A stretch of DNA of 64,000 nt from Hygrocybe punicea (lineage: Eukaryota > Basidiomycota > Agaricomycetes > Agaricales > Hygrophoraceae): positions 5,999,820 through 6,063,819 of the forward strand of contig OY744466.1 in NCBI GenBank assembly GCA_963556145.1. Reading direction: 5' to 3'. The position numbers and the translations under genes are program-made. The notes under the pieces are model-generated. The model saw only the letters and a list, made by a program, of their open reading frames with translations, had not been told where the DNA came from and ran no database searches. Below, in pieces: positions 1 through 10,706 of the stretch. Every line of letters starts with the position of its first letter. The stretch's first letter is position 1.

Positions 1-2
1 GC

Positions 3-311
3 TTGAAATGGGAAGAAGTCGAGAAACTTCGGAGAAAATTATTATCTCTATTCAAAACATTGGCTTGGGCACCACGATCTACCAACAACCGTCCGTGGTT
101 CATGAATATGGATACGAGGTATGTCCGGTTCCCTTCTGGCACAGTCGGTCCAGCTCCACAAATACTGGTAAACCCTACCTTTGACGAACCGATGTTTGAA
201 GCCCAAGTAGATGGTGATGGCGATGGGAGAGACAATGGGATTGAGCTTGACGCCGTCCGACAGCGTTTGGTACAAGAAGAGGAGGAATCCGAATCACAGG
301 ATGACGGGTGA
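3..311 (+). CDS. 3' end of an unrecognised protein, cut by the window edge
   Basis: An open frame runs from the first bases to a TGA at about 311 and gives the last ~100 residues of a protein. It has a Lys/Glu-rich start (KWEEVEKLRRKLL), a middle with aromatic residues (WFMNMDTRYVRF) and a very acidic tail (EEEESESQDDG). I do not recognise the family. The acidic tail resembles C-termini of transposon proteins in this window, but that is only an impression. The true start and any upstream exons lie outside the window. A chance frame is possible. Confidence 0.3.
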   Translation: MKWEEVEKLRRKLLSLFKTLAWAPRSTNNRPWFMNMDTRYVRFPSGTVGPAPQILVNPTFDEPMFEAQVDGDGDGRDNGIELDAVRQRLVQEEEESESQDDG

Positions 312-939
312 TGCACTTTGTCAAAAAACAACTATATAGAATGTTATTCTTTAGCTCAAAGTTGTTGTTTTGTGCAAGCTCTGTAGCCTTTGCTAACTGT
401 GGCTCAGCAGTGGCGACGGTGGTGCCTACAGCTGCGGGGCCGGAAGGGCCGGAAAGGGAAGCGATCCGGGACATGTGCATCAAGTTCACGCTATTTACCT
501 TCCCGCCACCGTTACTGGTGCTGGCGCTGTTATGGTACTTTTCCCCCCGCTGAGGCTTCCACGTCCGGGGCTCACTGGGGGCTGCGAATCAAATGTCTGG
601 ACCTGGCGGCGGGTGGCGTGGCCCGCATGGGAGTTGGGAATGGAGACGTCACCGGCACGAGACTTGGTTGGGAGGGGTAAACCAACGCGACTCAATTCCC
701 ACGCCCGCAAGTTTCGAGGTAGCCTTTCGAGGTAGCCGGCGGACAAAACATTTTTTTTGCTTTTGTTTAGCTAATTACCTTGATATGACTCACAGTTTTG
801 ACTTTCGTTTTCATCCTTTTGCTTCTGCCACGAGTATTTATTCCAGAAGTCAAAATTCAAGCTATAAACCAAATCATAACCAGAAAGCCAAAGACACTAA
901 TTTTAAAGTGATTTCACCTTTGCTTTCGGAACTTGGGTG

Positions 940-1060
940 GCAACCCACTTTAGGCTTTCAATTTCAACTTTCGTCTTTCGTCTTTCAATTTTAACTTTCG
1001 TCTTTCAATTTTAACTTTCAATTTTAGCTTTCACTTTTCATTTTAGCTTTCACCCAGTCT
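940..1060. repeat. Short T-rich tandem repeat (ACTTTCGTCTTTCAATTTTA-like)
   Basis: The unit ACTTTCGTCTTTCAATTTTA and shortened variants (CTTTCAATTTTAG, CTTTCACTTTTCATTTTAG) repeat about five times just upstream of the integrase-like gene that starts at 1113. Pyrimidine-rich tracts are common in fungal promoters. The rest of 312-1112 shows no gene I can support. Confidence 0.5.
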
Positions 1061-1112
1061 CGTCAAATACAAAATATATGCAGTATACACCGCTCTTTAT
1101 CACTCTCCGCTA

Positions 1113-2952
1113 ATGGCCCATCATGTACCTCTTCAACTCCACAACATCCGCATCGCATTCCACAAAATTGGCGAGGATGTCAAGATCTCACTGCGAACAC
1201 AGCTTGGAGATATTGCCAGGTTGAATGAGCAAAAGCGAGTTTGCTTGCAGTTTGTTAGCAACATACACTCTGTATGCTCAATTTTCTAGGAATTAAGTCA
1301 ATTGTTGAGGCATTAAAAATTTTATAGCACATTGCGCTGATCCCCTCGGATGAATATCAAATTATAGCGAGAAGTATTGCACATATGGTTGAAGCTTTAG
1401 ATGCTGCATCCACTGTCTCCTCTGACCTCCCAGATGTGCCAGCGGCAGTCTTTGGAGGACAGATATATGATGGTACTCCGGGTCGCCCCGCTTTTAATAT
1501 CGATGCTAGAGACCTTGCCACCCTGTCATCTGGGCGTACTACCCACAAACAGGTCGCTGCTGTTTACAATTGTAGCACCCGCACTATTCGACGTCGACTG
1601 CTTCAATTTGATCTAGCAAGTCCTGGACCACCTGTCTACATTGATGAGGAGCAGCCCGATGGCTCGGTTACACGTACATACCATGCTGGAACACGCAGTG
1701 ACTTATCGACACTCAGTGACACTGAACTTGATCAAATCATGCTCAGCATTTATCAACAATTCCCATCATTTGGACGTCGGATGATTGATGGATATCTCAC
1801 CCAGCTTGGCGAAAGAGTCCCTCGTAGTCGCATTGAGGCATCATACCTTCGTGTTATTGGTACATCTTCATCCAGCTTCGGTGCCAAACGTATTCAAAGA
1901 AGAGTTTACTCTGTTCCGGGACCTGGATCTTTGTGGCATCACGATGGCCAACATGGTCATTACATTTATTCATACTGCTAGATTCACTGACCAATTTAGT
2001 TTGATAGGCTTAATACGATGGAAAATTGTCATTCACGCTTTTATTGATGGATTTTCTCGCTTTCTATTGGGCATTCGCGCCAGCAACAACAACACTGCGG
2101 ATACCGTTTTGGATCTATTTGAAGACATCACCAGTGTTTATGGTTACCCTAGTCGTGTAAGAGGTGACCACGGCACAGAGAACCTTCTTGTTGCTGGTCG
2201 TATGGAACATGTGAGAGGTGTTTCGAGAGGGTCATACATTTGGGGCCGGTAAGTTTTCTGTTAAGGATGTATTCATATAGTATTATCTCAGCCCTTGTTC
2301 ATTCAGGAGTGTCCACAACATCCGCATCGAACGTTTATGGGTCGACATTACTCGTGGTTTTGGCAAGAAGTGGAAGGATTTCTTTCAGATTCTTGAATCA
2401 CACCATGGGTTGAATGTTAATCTCGACGCTCATATATGGCTGCTTCACCACATTTTTCTCCCTGCCATTAACCAAGATGCCGAGGAGTGGACTGCCACAT
2501 GGAATAATCACACTCTTGCTCGCCGTGGTGAACCACATCGCACACCCACTAATATGTACATCTACGGCATGGTCGAGAATGGTACACGAGGGATCCATGT
2601 AGCTTCCGATATCGCTCCCAACAATCCCGAGGAGCCAATTGGGGATACCGATGATGATTATGCTGGATATGGGATTGACTGGGATTCTCTTGATAACCGA
2701 GGTATCCGAGAGCACCATGACCGGTTCAACCCAGAGGATGGTGACCCCACCAACCCCTTTACAACTAATCAACCAGATAAAATGTCTCATGTAGGAGTTC
2801 CGGAGGCGCGTTGTCCATTTGAATCTCATCAGGTGCACTGGTGTGATGCTCAGCTCAATCTTTTACCACATAGGCAGCGCAACGATATGCATTCCCGTAG
2901 ATTGATTTGGGTAGACGCCTTACGCATTGCTTCTTCATTGTTTCAAGCCTGA
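1113..2952 (+). CDS. Integrase-core (rve-like) DDE protein, intact, 4 exons
   Basis: I splice exons 1113-1271, 1328-1955, 2008-2248 and 2307-2952. They total 1674 nt (557 aa) with every joint in frame and introns of 52-58 bp. The N-terminal third has a helix-turn-helix-like stretch (HKQVAAVYNCSTRTIRRRL). The core fits an RNase-H-fold integrase: first Asp in WHHDGQHG, second in RGDHGTEN, Glu in RIERLWVD, the usual spacing of a DDE triad. This is the single-gene integrase core known from many basidiomycetes. Strand transfer of DNA is the family's expected chemistry, but a domesticated nuclear role is also possible. No terminal repeats or target-site duplications were seen around it. All three acidic residues are present, so it may be active. 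Confidence 0.8.
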
Positions 2953-3010
2953 TTTGCTAGTAATCTGACATGAAGTACTAGTACCAGTGAAAAGTCTCTA
3001 TAACCGTTTG

Positions 3011-3420
3011 TTATTGATCATACACATCTCGCCGATGAGACATCCTATATTCACTTTCACAAGCCACGGTGGACAGAATCAGACAACTAGGTTTGGAGAT
3101 GTATGACGTCCGAGTGCAGGTGCCTGCCGAGCGAGGCAAGGTAATGCCCGAAATGCACTCGATCAGGGATGATTTTCCGGCACTTTGAGCTCCAATGACG
3201 GCAGTTTGTGGAAGATCCATGTCGGTTTGAACACTGGTCATCAAGCATGAAACATGAGACGGCCAAATACAGTCCTAAAGAAGATTCACCCTGTCAGTTG
3301 ATAAGGTCTAGCATTCGACGCCGGCCTTGAGAGAGTTTCAGGTTGGAAAGTCCAATCCCTACATCGCCATCCTTGAGAGAGGCGTTGTAGACGGGGTGAA
3401 GGAAATCGAAGAAGTGTCAT
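3011..3420 (-). pseudogene. Dynamin-family GTPase, N-terminal fragment
   Basis: Read on the minus strand, the fragment starts with a piece resembling the dynamin N-terminus (RRMLDLIN), is broken there by TGA, and resumes as DMDLPQTAVIG followed by the P-loop GAQSAGKSS and ISGITLPRSAGTCTR. Dynamins have GxxxxGKS and the LPR(A/S)xGxCTR switch exactly here. After CTR the frame shifts: homologous residues (PWLVKVNIG) appear in another frame and then the similarity ends. The rest of the GTPase domain, stalk and GED are missing, so this is a relic that abuts the 3' end of the Bax-inhibitor gene. Family assignment is firm for the P-loop part; the 5' boundary is approximate. Confidence 0.6.
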
Positions 3421-3426
3421 CGAACT

Positions 3427-4789
3427 TCAATGTTCGGTATTGTTGAGGAGACGTAGAATATTGATGACTACACAAAGGTAACAGTTTAGTGAAGAGAGCT
3501 ACATGACTATGGAAGAAATGCACGAACAAAGGTTGATGAAGCTTCGCGATACAACGTCGGATAGGTCAGCAACACATTTTCGTAGGAATGTTGAAGGTGA
3601 TAACGCACTCGAGATAGAGGCTGATAGCCCCCATGATGTACTCGTCGGGGGACAAGCGCTTGTTGATGATGTATGTGTCATAAACGATGTAGCCACTGAA
3701 AATGAGACATCCTCCGATTGCCATGATGAGATCAAATGTGCGGTTGAAGGGGAAGAACATTCCAACAAGGCCAGTTCCCACTGGACACAATGGCATGAGA
3801 TGTCAGTGAAAGTACCCGCTAAGCACGGGGAGAGGTGTAACACACCCAATGCAACAAGACCGCCAAAGAGGAATGGCCCCATTCCTGAAAAGTCATACTG
3901 ATTTCATGTTTGGCGCTTAGTTCGACAGATCACTCTGGAAAATAACGAGAACTACGCACCTTTGACTGTAACGTGAACAGCGTCAAACCAAAGAAAACAG
4001 CGAGAGTAATGAGCCTGGAGATATGTTCATACTTCGCTCAGTGTGATTATAGTGTTCACGGTGCTCACAAAGCCTGCAGCACGATTTTATTATTGAAGAA
4101 GGCGACGACGACGCCAAGCGTGAACGCCTCCATAAGCGTGAAGGTGGAAAGTAAGAAGAAATTCAAGGGGTGGCTGTGGCGCTTCCAGTACAACAACCCC
4201 AGATTGATGAGGGTGCCGAGAAGAGGAACGTAGAAAGCCCAAGTACTGTTGTGACGAAATGAGATTTATTCAATTTAGAAGGCGTGCCAGCGCCCACTTT
4301 GCCTGCACCCAAACGATAGTGGAAGGGGATTGCGAGATCACTCCGGCAACGACGGAAGTTGCGAGCTTGATTGTGTTGTCAGTACACATCGCAGACGAGA
4401 GAACCCACGTACAATTTGACATACTGGTGGATGTTATCAGTTTCGAGCAATTCTGATCGGTTGGTGAAAAGACTCACACAGAATCAAATAGACGTTTCGA
4501 ACAAAAGCATTTCTAATCTCCATAGAGCTTTCCGACACTGTCACTCCATACTAGAAGTGGTACAAAGAATTCATTAAGGGATATATTGACAAGGCCATGG
4601 TGAGCTCTCTGATCTACTCACCTTGAAATCATCGGGAAGGTCGCCTTGAGAGGGCTGGTCGTAGTATGCACCGCCGCTGCTCTCGCCAGTCAAGCTGAGT
4701 AAGGGGTCGCGAGTCTCGTCAGAATACTTTGGATTCGGGGGAGGCGCCGAGGCTCCATAAGTCGGAGGAGGCTGCGGATACTGGCTCAT
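3427..4789 (-). CDS. BXI1: Bax inhibitor-1 / TMBIM family protein, intact, 10 exons
   Basis: Spliced model, 5' to 3' on the minus strand: 4789-4622, 4550-4478, 4423-4413, 4365-4298, 4245-4069, 4014-3960, 3897-3846, 3780-3609, 3541-3528 and 3467-3427. Total 831 nt, 276 aa, every phase correct. Two exons are tiny (11 and 14 nt). The protein has a Pro/Tyr-rich cytosolic N-terminus, about seven membrane segments and the family signature around FSGYIVYDTYIIN with the following LSPDEYIMGAISLYLDFINL. Length matches fungal homologues. These proteins sit in ER, vacuole or Golgi membranes and affect calcium leak, the unfolded-protein response and cell death. Start chosen as the only Met before the Pro-rich N-terminus. 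It lies divergent to a broken HAL2-like gene and is followed by a dynamin relic. Confidence 0.9.
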
Positions 4790-4879
4790 GATGACAGTTG
4801 CTAGAAGAAGAGAGTTTCAAGTTTGGCTCCACCTCGATTAGTGAATTCTTATCTCACGCTATAAGGCAACAATTACTGG

Positions 4880-5720
4880 CTTCACTGGCACACCGCGAGA
4901 GCTGCGGCATGTGTGGGCAGTTGGAGACTATTCTGCCCAGGCACTGGTCAACACCATGCTCAGACACGCTTTTCCCGAAGATTCCATCATGGGCGAAGAA
5001 GACGCTGCGGAAATACGATAAGAATCGAACGTGAATATCCGTAGCCGCATTGTCGAGCTGGCGAATGAAGCTCTCACAGCTGAACTGGGCCCTAGTGACA
5101 ATGCGGCGTGGGGCATCGGACCCAGACAGGCAAGGACTCCCAATGAATTACTCGATGCCATAGATAAGGGAAATCACAATGGCGGACGAATAGGACGTGC
5201 GTTCGCATTGATTTGTTCACTTCAATTCTTTATATCGCACAAAAACACAGGATGTGGACAATTGATGGGACCAAGGGTTTCTTGTGGAGAGAATGGTACA
5301 CAGTGTGTCTTGCGCTGATCGTGGACGCGCAGGTCCAGCTTGGTGTTATGGGCTGTCCGAATCTACTCATAGACGCCTCGAAGCCAGATGGCCCTCGGGG
5401 ATGCATCTTTGTCGCCGTTAGAGGCCAGGGCGCCAAGCAGGTCCGTTCGACCCTGCAAATATCTGTCTACGTATCTGGTGCAAATTATCATTTCGTGTAG
5501 CTGACGCTCTCGGGTTCCAATCACGTCCGGCTCTCCATCCCGCGCTTCACGCCCTCTGAGCTCAACTTCATCGAATCCGTCGAATCCAGCCACTCCTCGC
5601 ACACATTCAGTGAACGTGCGTTGTCGATCCTTGGGATCAATTCAAACTACTCACTCATTCCAGCCAACCCGTCAGAACCCACCGCCATACGAGCGTATTC
5701 AACATCAGTCCCAATCCCAG
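4880..5720 (+). pseudogene. 3'(2'),5'-bisphosphate nucleotidase (HAL2/MET22-like), broken
   Basis: Segments resemble the HAL2/MET22 family of the inositol-monophosphatase superfamily, which removes the 3' phosphate from PAP in sulfur assimilation. They read in order: SAQALVNTMLRHAFPEDS, the metal-binding GEEDAAE, RIVELANEALTAELG, IDGTKGFL, ALIVDAQVQLGVMGCPN, PRGCIFVAVRGQGA and, after an intron, IESVESSHSSHTFSE. Damage: TAA at 5019-5021 right after GEEDAAEIR, and the catalytic DPIDGTKGF is reduced to MWTIDGTKGF, losing the first metal-binding Asp-Pro. Introns of ordinary type (for example about 5200-5252) are still visible, so this is a decayed genomic copy, not a retrocopy. The N-terminal exons and the end of the gene were not found. 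Confidence 0.75.
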
Positions 5721-5729
5721 TCTCAGCCT

Positions 5730-7020
5730 CAGTCCTAGTAATGTCCACGCCACGACGCCCTTTATGACACCAACTTCACTCCCAGAGCCATCATTTCAGC
5801 AATGCGTCCACAAATTTCAAGCGTCTCCAACTGCACTGCCCTGTGTCACAGAGGTTCACTTGACGGAACTCAAGGCCAGTGATGTCACTATGTCGCCTTA
5901 CTTGACTCAAGATTTTTCAACAGCATGAATCCTCTTGATTGATGAGCTGCACCTCATCATGGCTGGCCGTGTGGCAGAGGAACGCTGCCAACCTCTTCAA
6001 ATCCCTCATCGCATGCAGGAAGCTCGCTGACCTCACAACCACATCTGACCAAGGATGAAATCGGGGAACGGAATCCAACATTGTCACACCTGAAAAAATT
6101 GTCGGCCGGTGGACGTCAATCCCAGTCCTTTTACAGATGGAGAAGTTCTTGTAGTGTCGTCGGCCAAGCGATCAAACTGAGACCCATCGAGAGATTTCAG
6201 ATGGGGCGAGTAGCAACTTCAGGGCAGAAAGGTGTCTCAGCAAAAGCAAAGCACCTTGCAAACACGCATCGCCACGTCAATCGACGTGAGCGCCGCGTTT
6301 GCGAGGTGAAAATACTTGGAGAACCGACTTGAAATATGTCCATTTGGTTATCCGGAACCGTGTACCCGCTGAGGTGCCGCGCTTTCGATGGGGAACCGTA
6401 GGGGCAACGAGTTGGTATAGACCCGTACCTGTTGTGGTGTCTACGGGTGCGGGTGGAGAGCTTGACTTAAACCCATGGTGACAATAGTGGTACGAGTACA
6501 TGTGAACTCAAGTTCGGAAGTTAGACTCTGACTCAAGAGTTTTATTCCAGTTTAGATTTAACTTTAGATTTGAACCTATGACTGGGTTACTTATAAGAGG
6601 TGTGCTTGGGGCATCTGAAGCAGTTTAGTGAAAGCAGCTTGCAATGCCAGTTACTATAAGTAACGTCCCATTTCTGTTTCTCGTTGAAACACTACTAATT
6701 TATGGCTTCAGCAGTTATCATTCGAGTAACCATCTATCGAGTGGTCATGGATACTGGATCTGAAACCAATGTTGCCTACATTCACCCGTATGTTTGCATA
6801 AATGGGGGATTTTATTGGATAATATATGTCCGTGTTTCTAGTCAGGACTATGCATGGCCCATGCCCAATTTTAATGCCACTGTAGAACGCATATGGGCAA
6901 CGGTGCCTCGGAACAGATGAGCTTCTTCTAAGGGCAAGTTTTTGTCTTTTCTGATTTTACGTTCAACACGGATTCAAGGAGCGTTGATACAAATGTTACT
7001 AAGTAAAGAATGTATGAAAA
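5730..7020. other. Stretch with no supportable gene
   Basis: Open frames are below about 85 codons and none carries a motif I know. There are runs of repeated phrases (CCCAGTCTCAGCCTCAGTCC near 5715) just after the broken phosphatase. No RNA gene, long repeat or terminal repeat was seen. Confidence 0.4.
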
Positions 7021-7329
7021 TCTTATTCAATTCGGGGGCAACGGAGATGTCAGCAGATGAAAGACAAGAGTTCTGAAAGTTCTGAAAGTTCCTACATTTG
7101 CACGCATCCTGAGTTTCTCCTGCTCTTCCTTTTTCTCCTTCTCTTTTAAGTTCGTTTTCCTGCGGCCGATGCTCCACCACTTGTCCTTATCTTTATCCCT
7201 CTCCTGGGTTTTGAGGCGAACTGCCGGCTGCGTCTGGGTGGCGGCTGATGGAATATTTGTAACCTCATCCAGTGCACCTTCTAAACCCGCGCGTGATTTC
7301 TTCTTCTTAAAGGACACGAAAAAAAGACC

Positions 7330-8130
7330 CTTTGCTAGCGGGGGACTGCACCACCCCCGCTGCGTCCACTGCCCGTCTGCCTCGTCTTCCCTCGCATCGC
7401 TGTCGCCCGCGTTAGCCACCGACTGATGCCACGGATCTTTTTCGTCTTCAGCGCTGTGAATGTGGTCGCTGAGGTGGGCGTGGACGTGGACTTGGACGTG
7501 GACGTGGACGTGGACGTGGACATGGACGTGAGTGAGCTGGTGATGGCCGTAGTCAGTAACCAAGACAAGAAATAAGAAAAAACTCACTGATGCAGCGGGA
7601 GGCACACCAGCCCCCGCTGCTTCCGTTGTTGCTGCATCCCCTCCTGGTCACCGTTGGTGCCCCGCATCACCGTGGATGACATCGGCTCCTGTTTGTTGTG
7701 GGCATGGGCTGGATATCATCATAGTTAGTAACAGAATGAAAGAGAAAATAACTAAAAACTACAGTTGCAGCGGGGGGCGTACTAAACCCCCACTGCTCTT
7801 CGTTGTTGCTGGACTCATCTCCATTCTTGCATTGGTCGTCGTCTGGCTGTTGGACTGGCGCCATGACCTTCGGTCGGACTGGTGTCGATCCGGTTTGCTG
7901 GGCGTTGCATTGTTGGGTGTTGCAGATTTGCGTTATCAGGGTTGGCGTATCGATCGCCATCCATGTCGCCTGCATTGGCATCCTGTCCATCGCGGCGTGG
8001 ACGTGGACGTCGGCATGATCAATTTCAGTTGTTAGCAAGACTTCACCAAAAAACAAGACTTACCAATGTAGCGAGCGGTGGTGCACCACCATCCTGCTGC
8101 ATCCGTTGTTGCTACCGTCGTCGTCGTCGT
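7330..8130. repeat. Four degenerate GC-rich hairpin modules
   Basis: Near 7336, 7590, 7765 and 8068 the same unit recurs: GCAGCGGGGG, a short spacer, CCCCCGCTGC, and (except the first) a tail like TCCGTTGTTGCTG. Each unit is itself an inverted repeat. Between units on the minus strand lie similar intron-like blocks (GTGAGTTTTTTCTTATTTC..., GTAGTTTTTAGTTATTTTC..., GTAAGTCTTGTTTTTTGG...), so this could be a minus-strand gene with repeated exon-intron modules. A GTGGAC hexamer array lies at about 7475-7525 and a CGT triplet array near 8110. No protein family recognised. Confidence 0.45.
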
Positions 8131-8968
8131 CGTCGTCTTGCCTGCCGTTCGGCATCTTGGTGTCGATCGCATCTCATGGTTGGATGAGGGGCGGGTGTGC
8201 GTTGAGCTAGGTGTGGGCGTGGGCATGGGCGCCGTTAGAAAACTCGACACGAATAAGCAAAAGGAAACAATATACGGTTGGTGCCCAACTGCGCTTCGTC
8301 TTGGCTGGCGGTGTCGTGGCCAGCATTTTTGTGGGATGGGGTTAGTGTTTGGGGTATGGGATTGCACGGGTGCTGTAGCTACATATCAAGTGAAAACCAA
8401 AGAAAATAAAACACAACCACACCACCACCTGTTGCTTGCTGGCTGGAGTGGCCGGTGTTGCGTGTCGTGAGAGTTGGCGTTCACACATTCACTTGGCCGT
8501 TCGTGCTGGCGTTGTCAGTTGCGAGCAGTTTAAAGGTCACGCGTCACACGCGTCACAGGGTCAACGTTTTCGGGTTGGTGTCGTGTGAAGGTTAAAGTTT
8601 ATTCAGCGATTTGCAAGGATAATCATTTTGTCCAACAAGGACTCATATACTTAACACCCATACCATAGAACTAAAATGCATAGTGAGCGTGAAAACATAA
8701 ATACAAACTGAAAGCTCAAGTGGAAAATGATCCGAAAAATTTTGTTTGGTCTTTGAATTTGGCTTTCGGAGATGCGGATAAAGTTTCGGCCACTCGCTGA
8801 AAACGAAAGCAAGACTGGAAAGTATAACTGACCACTGTGAGAGCTAAAACGGTATGTTTTGAATACGAAGCACGAGTGTTGTGTGCTGAAGTCTTCAAAG
8901 GAAAGTGATATATTTTTGTCCGCTGACGCCCTTCATACGCAAGCTATATTTCTCATGAATTGTACTAG

Positions 8969-10483
8969 GTCTTCACAGTCATACCAAGAACATACAGCTG
9001 CGGTTGCTCGCCTTTTCAGTTTACACACGCGTTCTCCAGAAAAGCTTGGCACCCTCGTCTATGTAGCCTCCAAGACATACCGGAGGACACTTCGTCGAAT
9101 TCGACACCCCAAATATTCATTACCATTTGTCAACACCCTTTTTGATATCGAAAAATCTCAAAGTGTGAATAGCCGACGCCCATTTCCCGAAGACAAACCG
9201 TTACATTTTCGAGATATCATCTTTATCAAGACCCTTTCGGAGCCTAACATTCAACCCATTCTGAAACTTTCAGAAATCAACATCCCTAACCTCATGGATG
9301 CCGCGAATAATTACCAAGTAAATGGGACCCCTCCCCGCATTTATACCGATAAAACCTGCCACGAGTTTCACCGGCTACTATGCCATCTGCTTCGTAAATT
9401 CGAAGAGTTTCTTCTGGCGCTCGACAAATACACCGGTCGTGCGTTGTCAGACGACGACATGACACTTTTCGATATCGCAGTTTATCGCGTTACAATTTGC
9501 GGAATAACCCTCCAGGATCTCATTTATTCCTCTTATTTGAAGCTTCATTTGACTAGAATGGAGCTTCCTGATCATGGTTGTCGAGACTACGATTTCGGTC
9601 AAGAACAGAATGGTGCGGATATGAATGTGGAGGGTGACTATTGGGATGCAGAACTTCTTGGTGTCCAACCACGGACAATTCATCACGGAAAGCGGCTTTC
9701 CGTACCCGACGCCTATGCACGTTGGTTGCGTTTGCAGGTGGTTCATTTCGAAGCCGCCAACAAACTTCTTGCAGTCACGTCTGGTCGGAGCCCAATATCC
9801 TTCTCTCTCAAAGTCCTTGGCGATTATTCTAAGGAGACACAAATGTCCCCTTGGAAAAAGGTGATCGAAAAAGTCATGTCCATCCCCACTATTGGTCATC
9901 AGAGCTGCTCGGTACAGGATGCCATCAAAACGATTGAGAAAGTAGTCCTGACAAACCCAGCGTTCCAGGAATACTTAAACAATCACATGGCGAATGGTGG
10001 GAACTTCAATGGGACGCTGCATTGTGCAGCTAGCATGGCGAGTATCATCCACGGAGGGGTCCCACTCGGAGTGCTTGATCGGAATGTGTCTACAGTAAGT
10101 ACTATTTTTAATATACTAGTTGGGTGTTAACCTGATAATATTCTGTGATATAGTCTGTAGACAATGTTATTGGGTTATCCAACCAATGTTGTCGTGTCTG
10201 TTCGCGCTTGTTCTTCCTTTTGGGAGCGCATGAAGAGTACTTGGAAGTACCGGTTCTGAACCAAAGGGTTACCGCATGCACACTACCACTATGCCTGCCG
10301 CCTCCCGTACTTGAATCAATGATCAATTTCTTCGGGAAGGAGTTGAAATTCCTCATACAGAAAATGAATTCCCCATCGCGGAGCAGCTCCCTGCATTCTG
10401 TTCCAGATTCTCTAGATACGAATACCTCGGTGAACCTCATCATTAGTTTCCTTAATAGTATCCGTAACGCGATACATATATGA
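8969..10483 (+). pseudogene. OTT_1508-type deaminase-like family, copy 1 (first exon missing)
   Basis: Exons 8969-10094 and 10154-10483 match exons 2 and 3 of the intact copy at 21603-23538. Exon 1 is absent; similarity stops inside what should be intron 1, at about 8930. Conserved parts include RSSQSYQEH, HPKYSLPFVN, CHEFHRLLCHLLRKF and ARWLRLQVVHFEA. The C-terminal part has the zinc-binding layout of the OTT_1508-like deaminase clan: GTLHCAAS, then SNQCCRVCSRL. The catalytic Glu expected after His-Cys is Ala, so it should be catalytically dead even if expressed. An upstream ATG at 8859 keeps a frame open into exon 2, so a shorter protein could still be made. Confidence 0.65.
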
Positions 10484-10706
10484 ACAATGTTATTATGTAG
10501 GTTGTGGACCGTTATATATTTTCAGGTTGCTGTAAGTCATGGGCATAATTTGTCATGAAATTAGATAGCCGAAAAAGATACATCCGAAAAAGATACACAT
10601 GGACTCCTGCACATCACTTTTTTTTTCAGAAGAGAATTTGATGACGAGAGCGTGTTTAGCAATGGTGAATAACTATATGATGAAAGAATGCAAGAGCGTA
10701 AATTAA

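Noticed and set aside
7450..7560. His-Val repeat protein (HVHVHV) on the minus strand
   Set aside because: Produced by a GTGGAC hexamer array; another frame gives a different low-complexity run, so no evidence for a real protein.
9447..9899. 150-aa minus-strand frame inside the deaminase-like exon
   Set aside because: Shadow of the plus-strand coding sequence, whose conservation with paralogues is clear.
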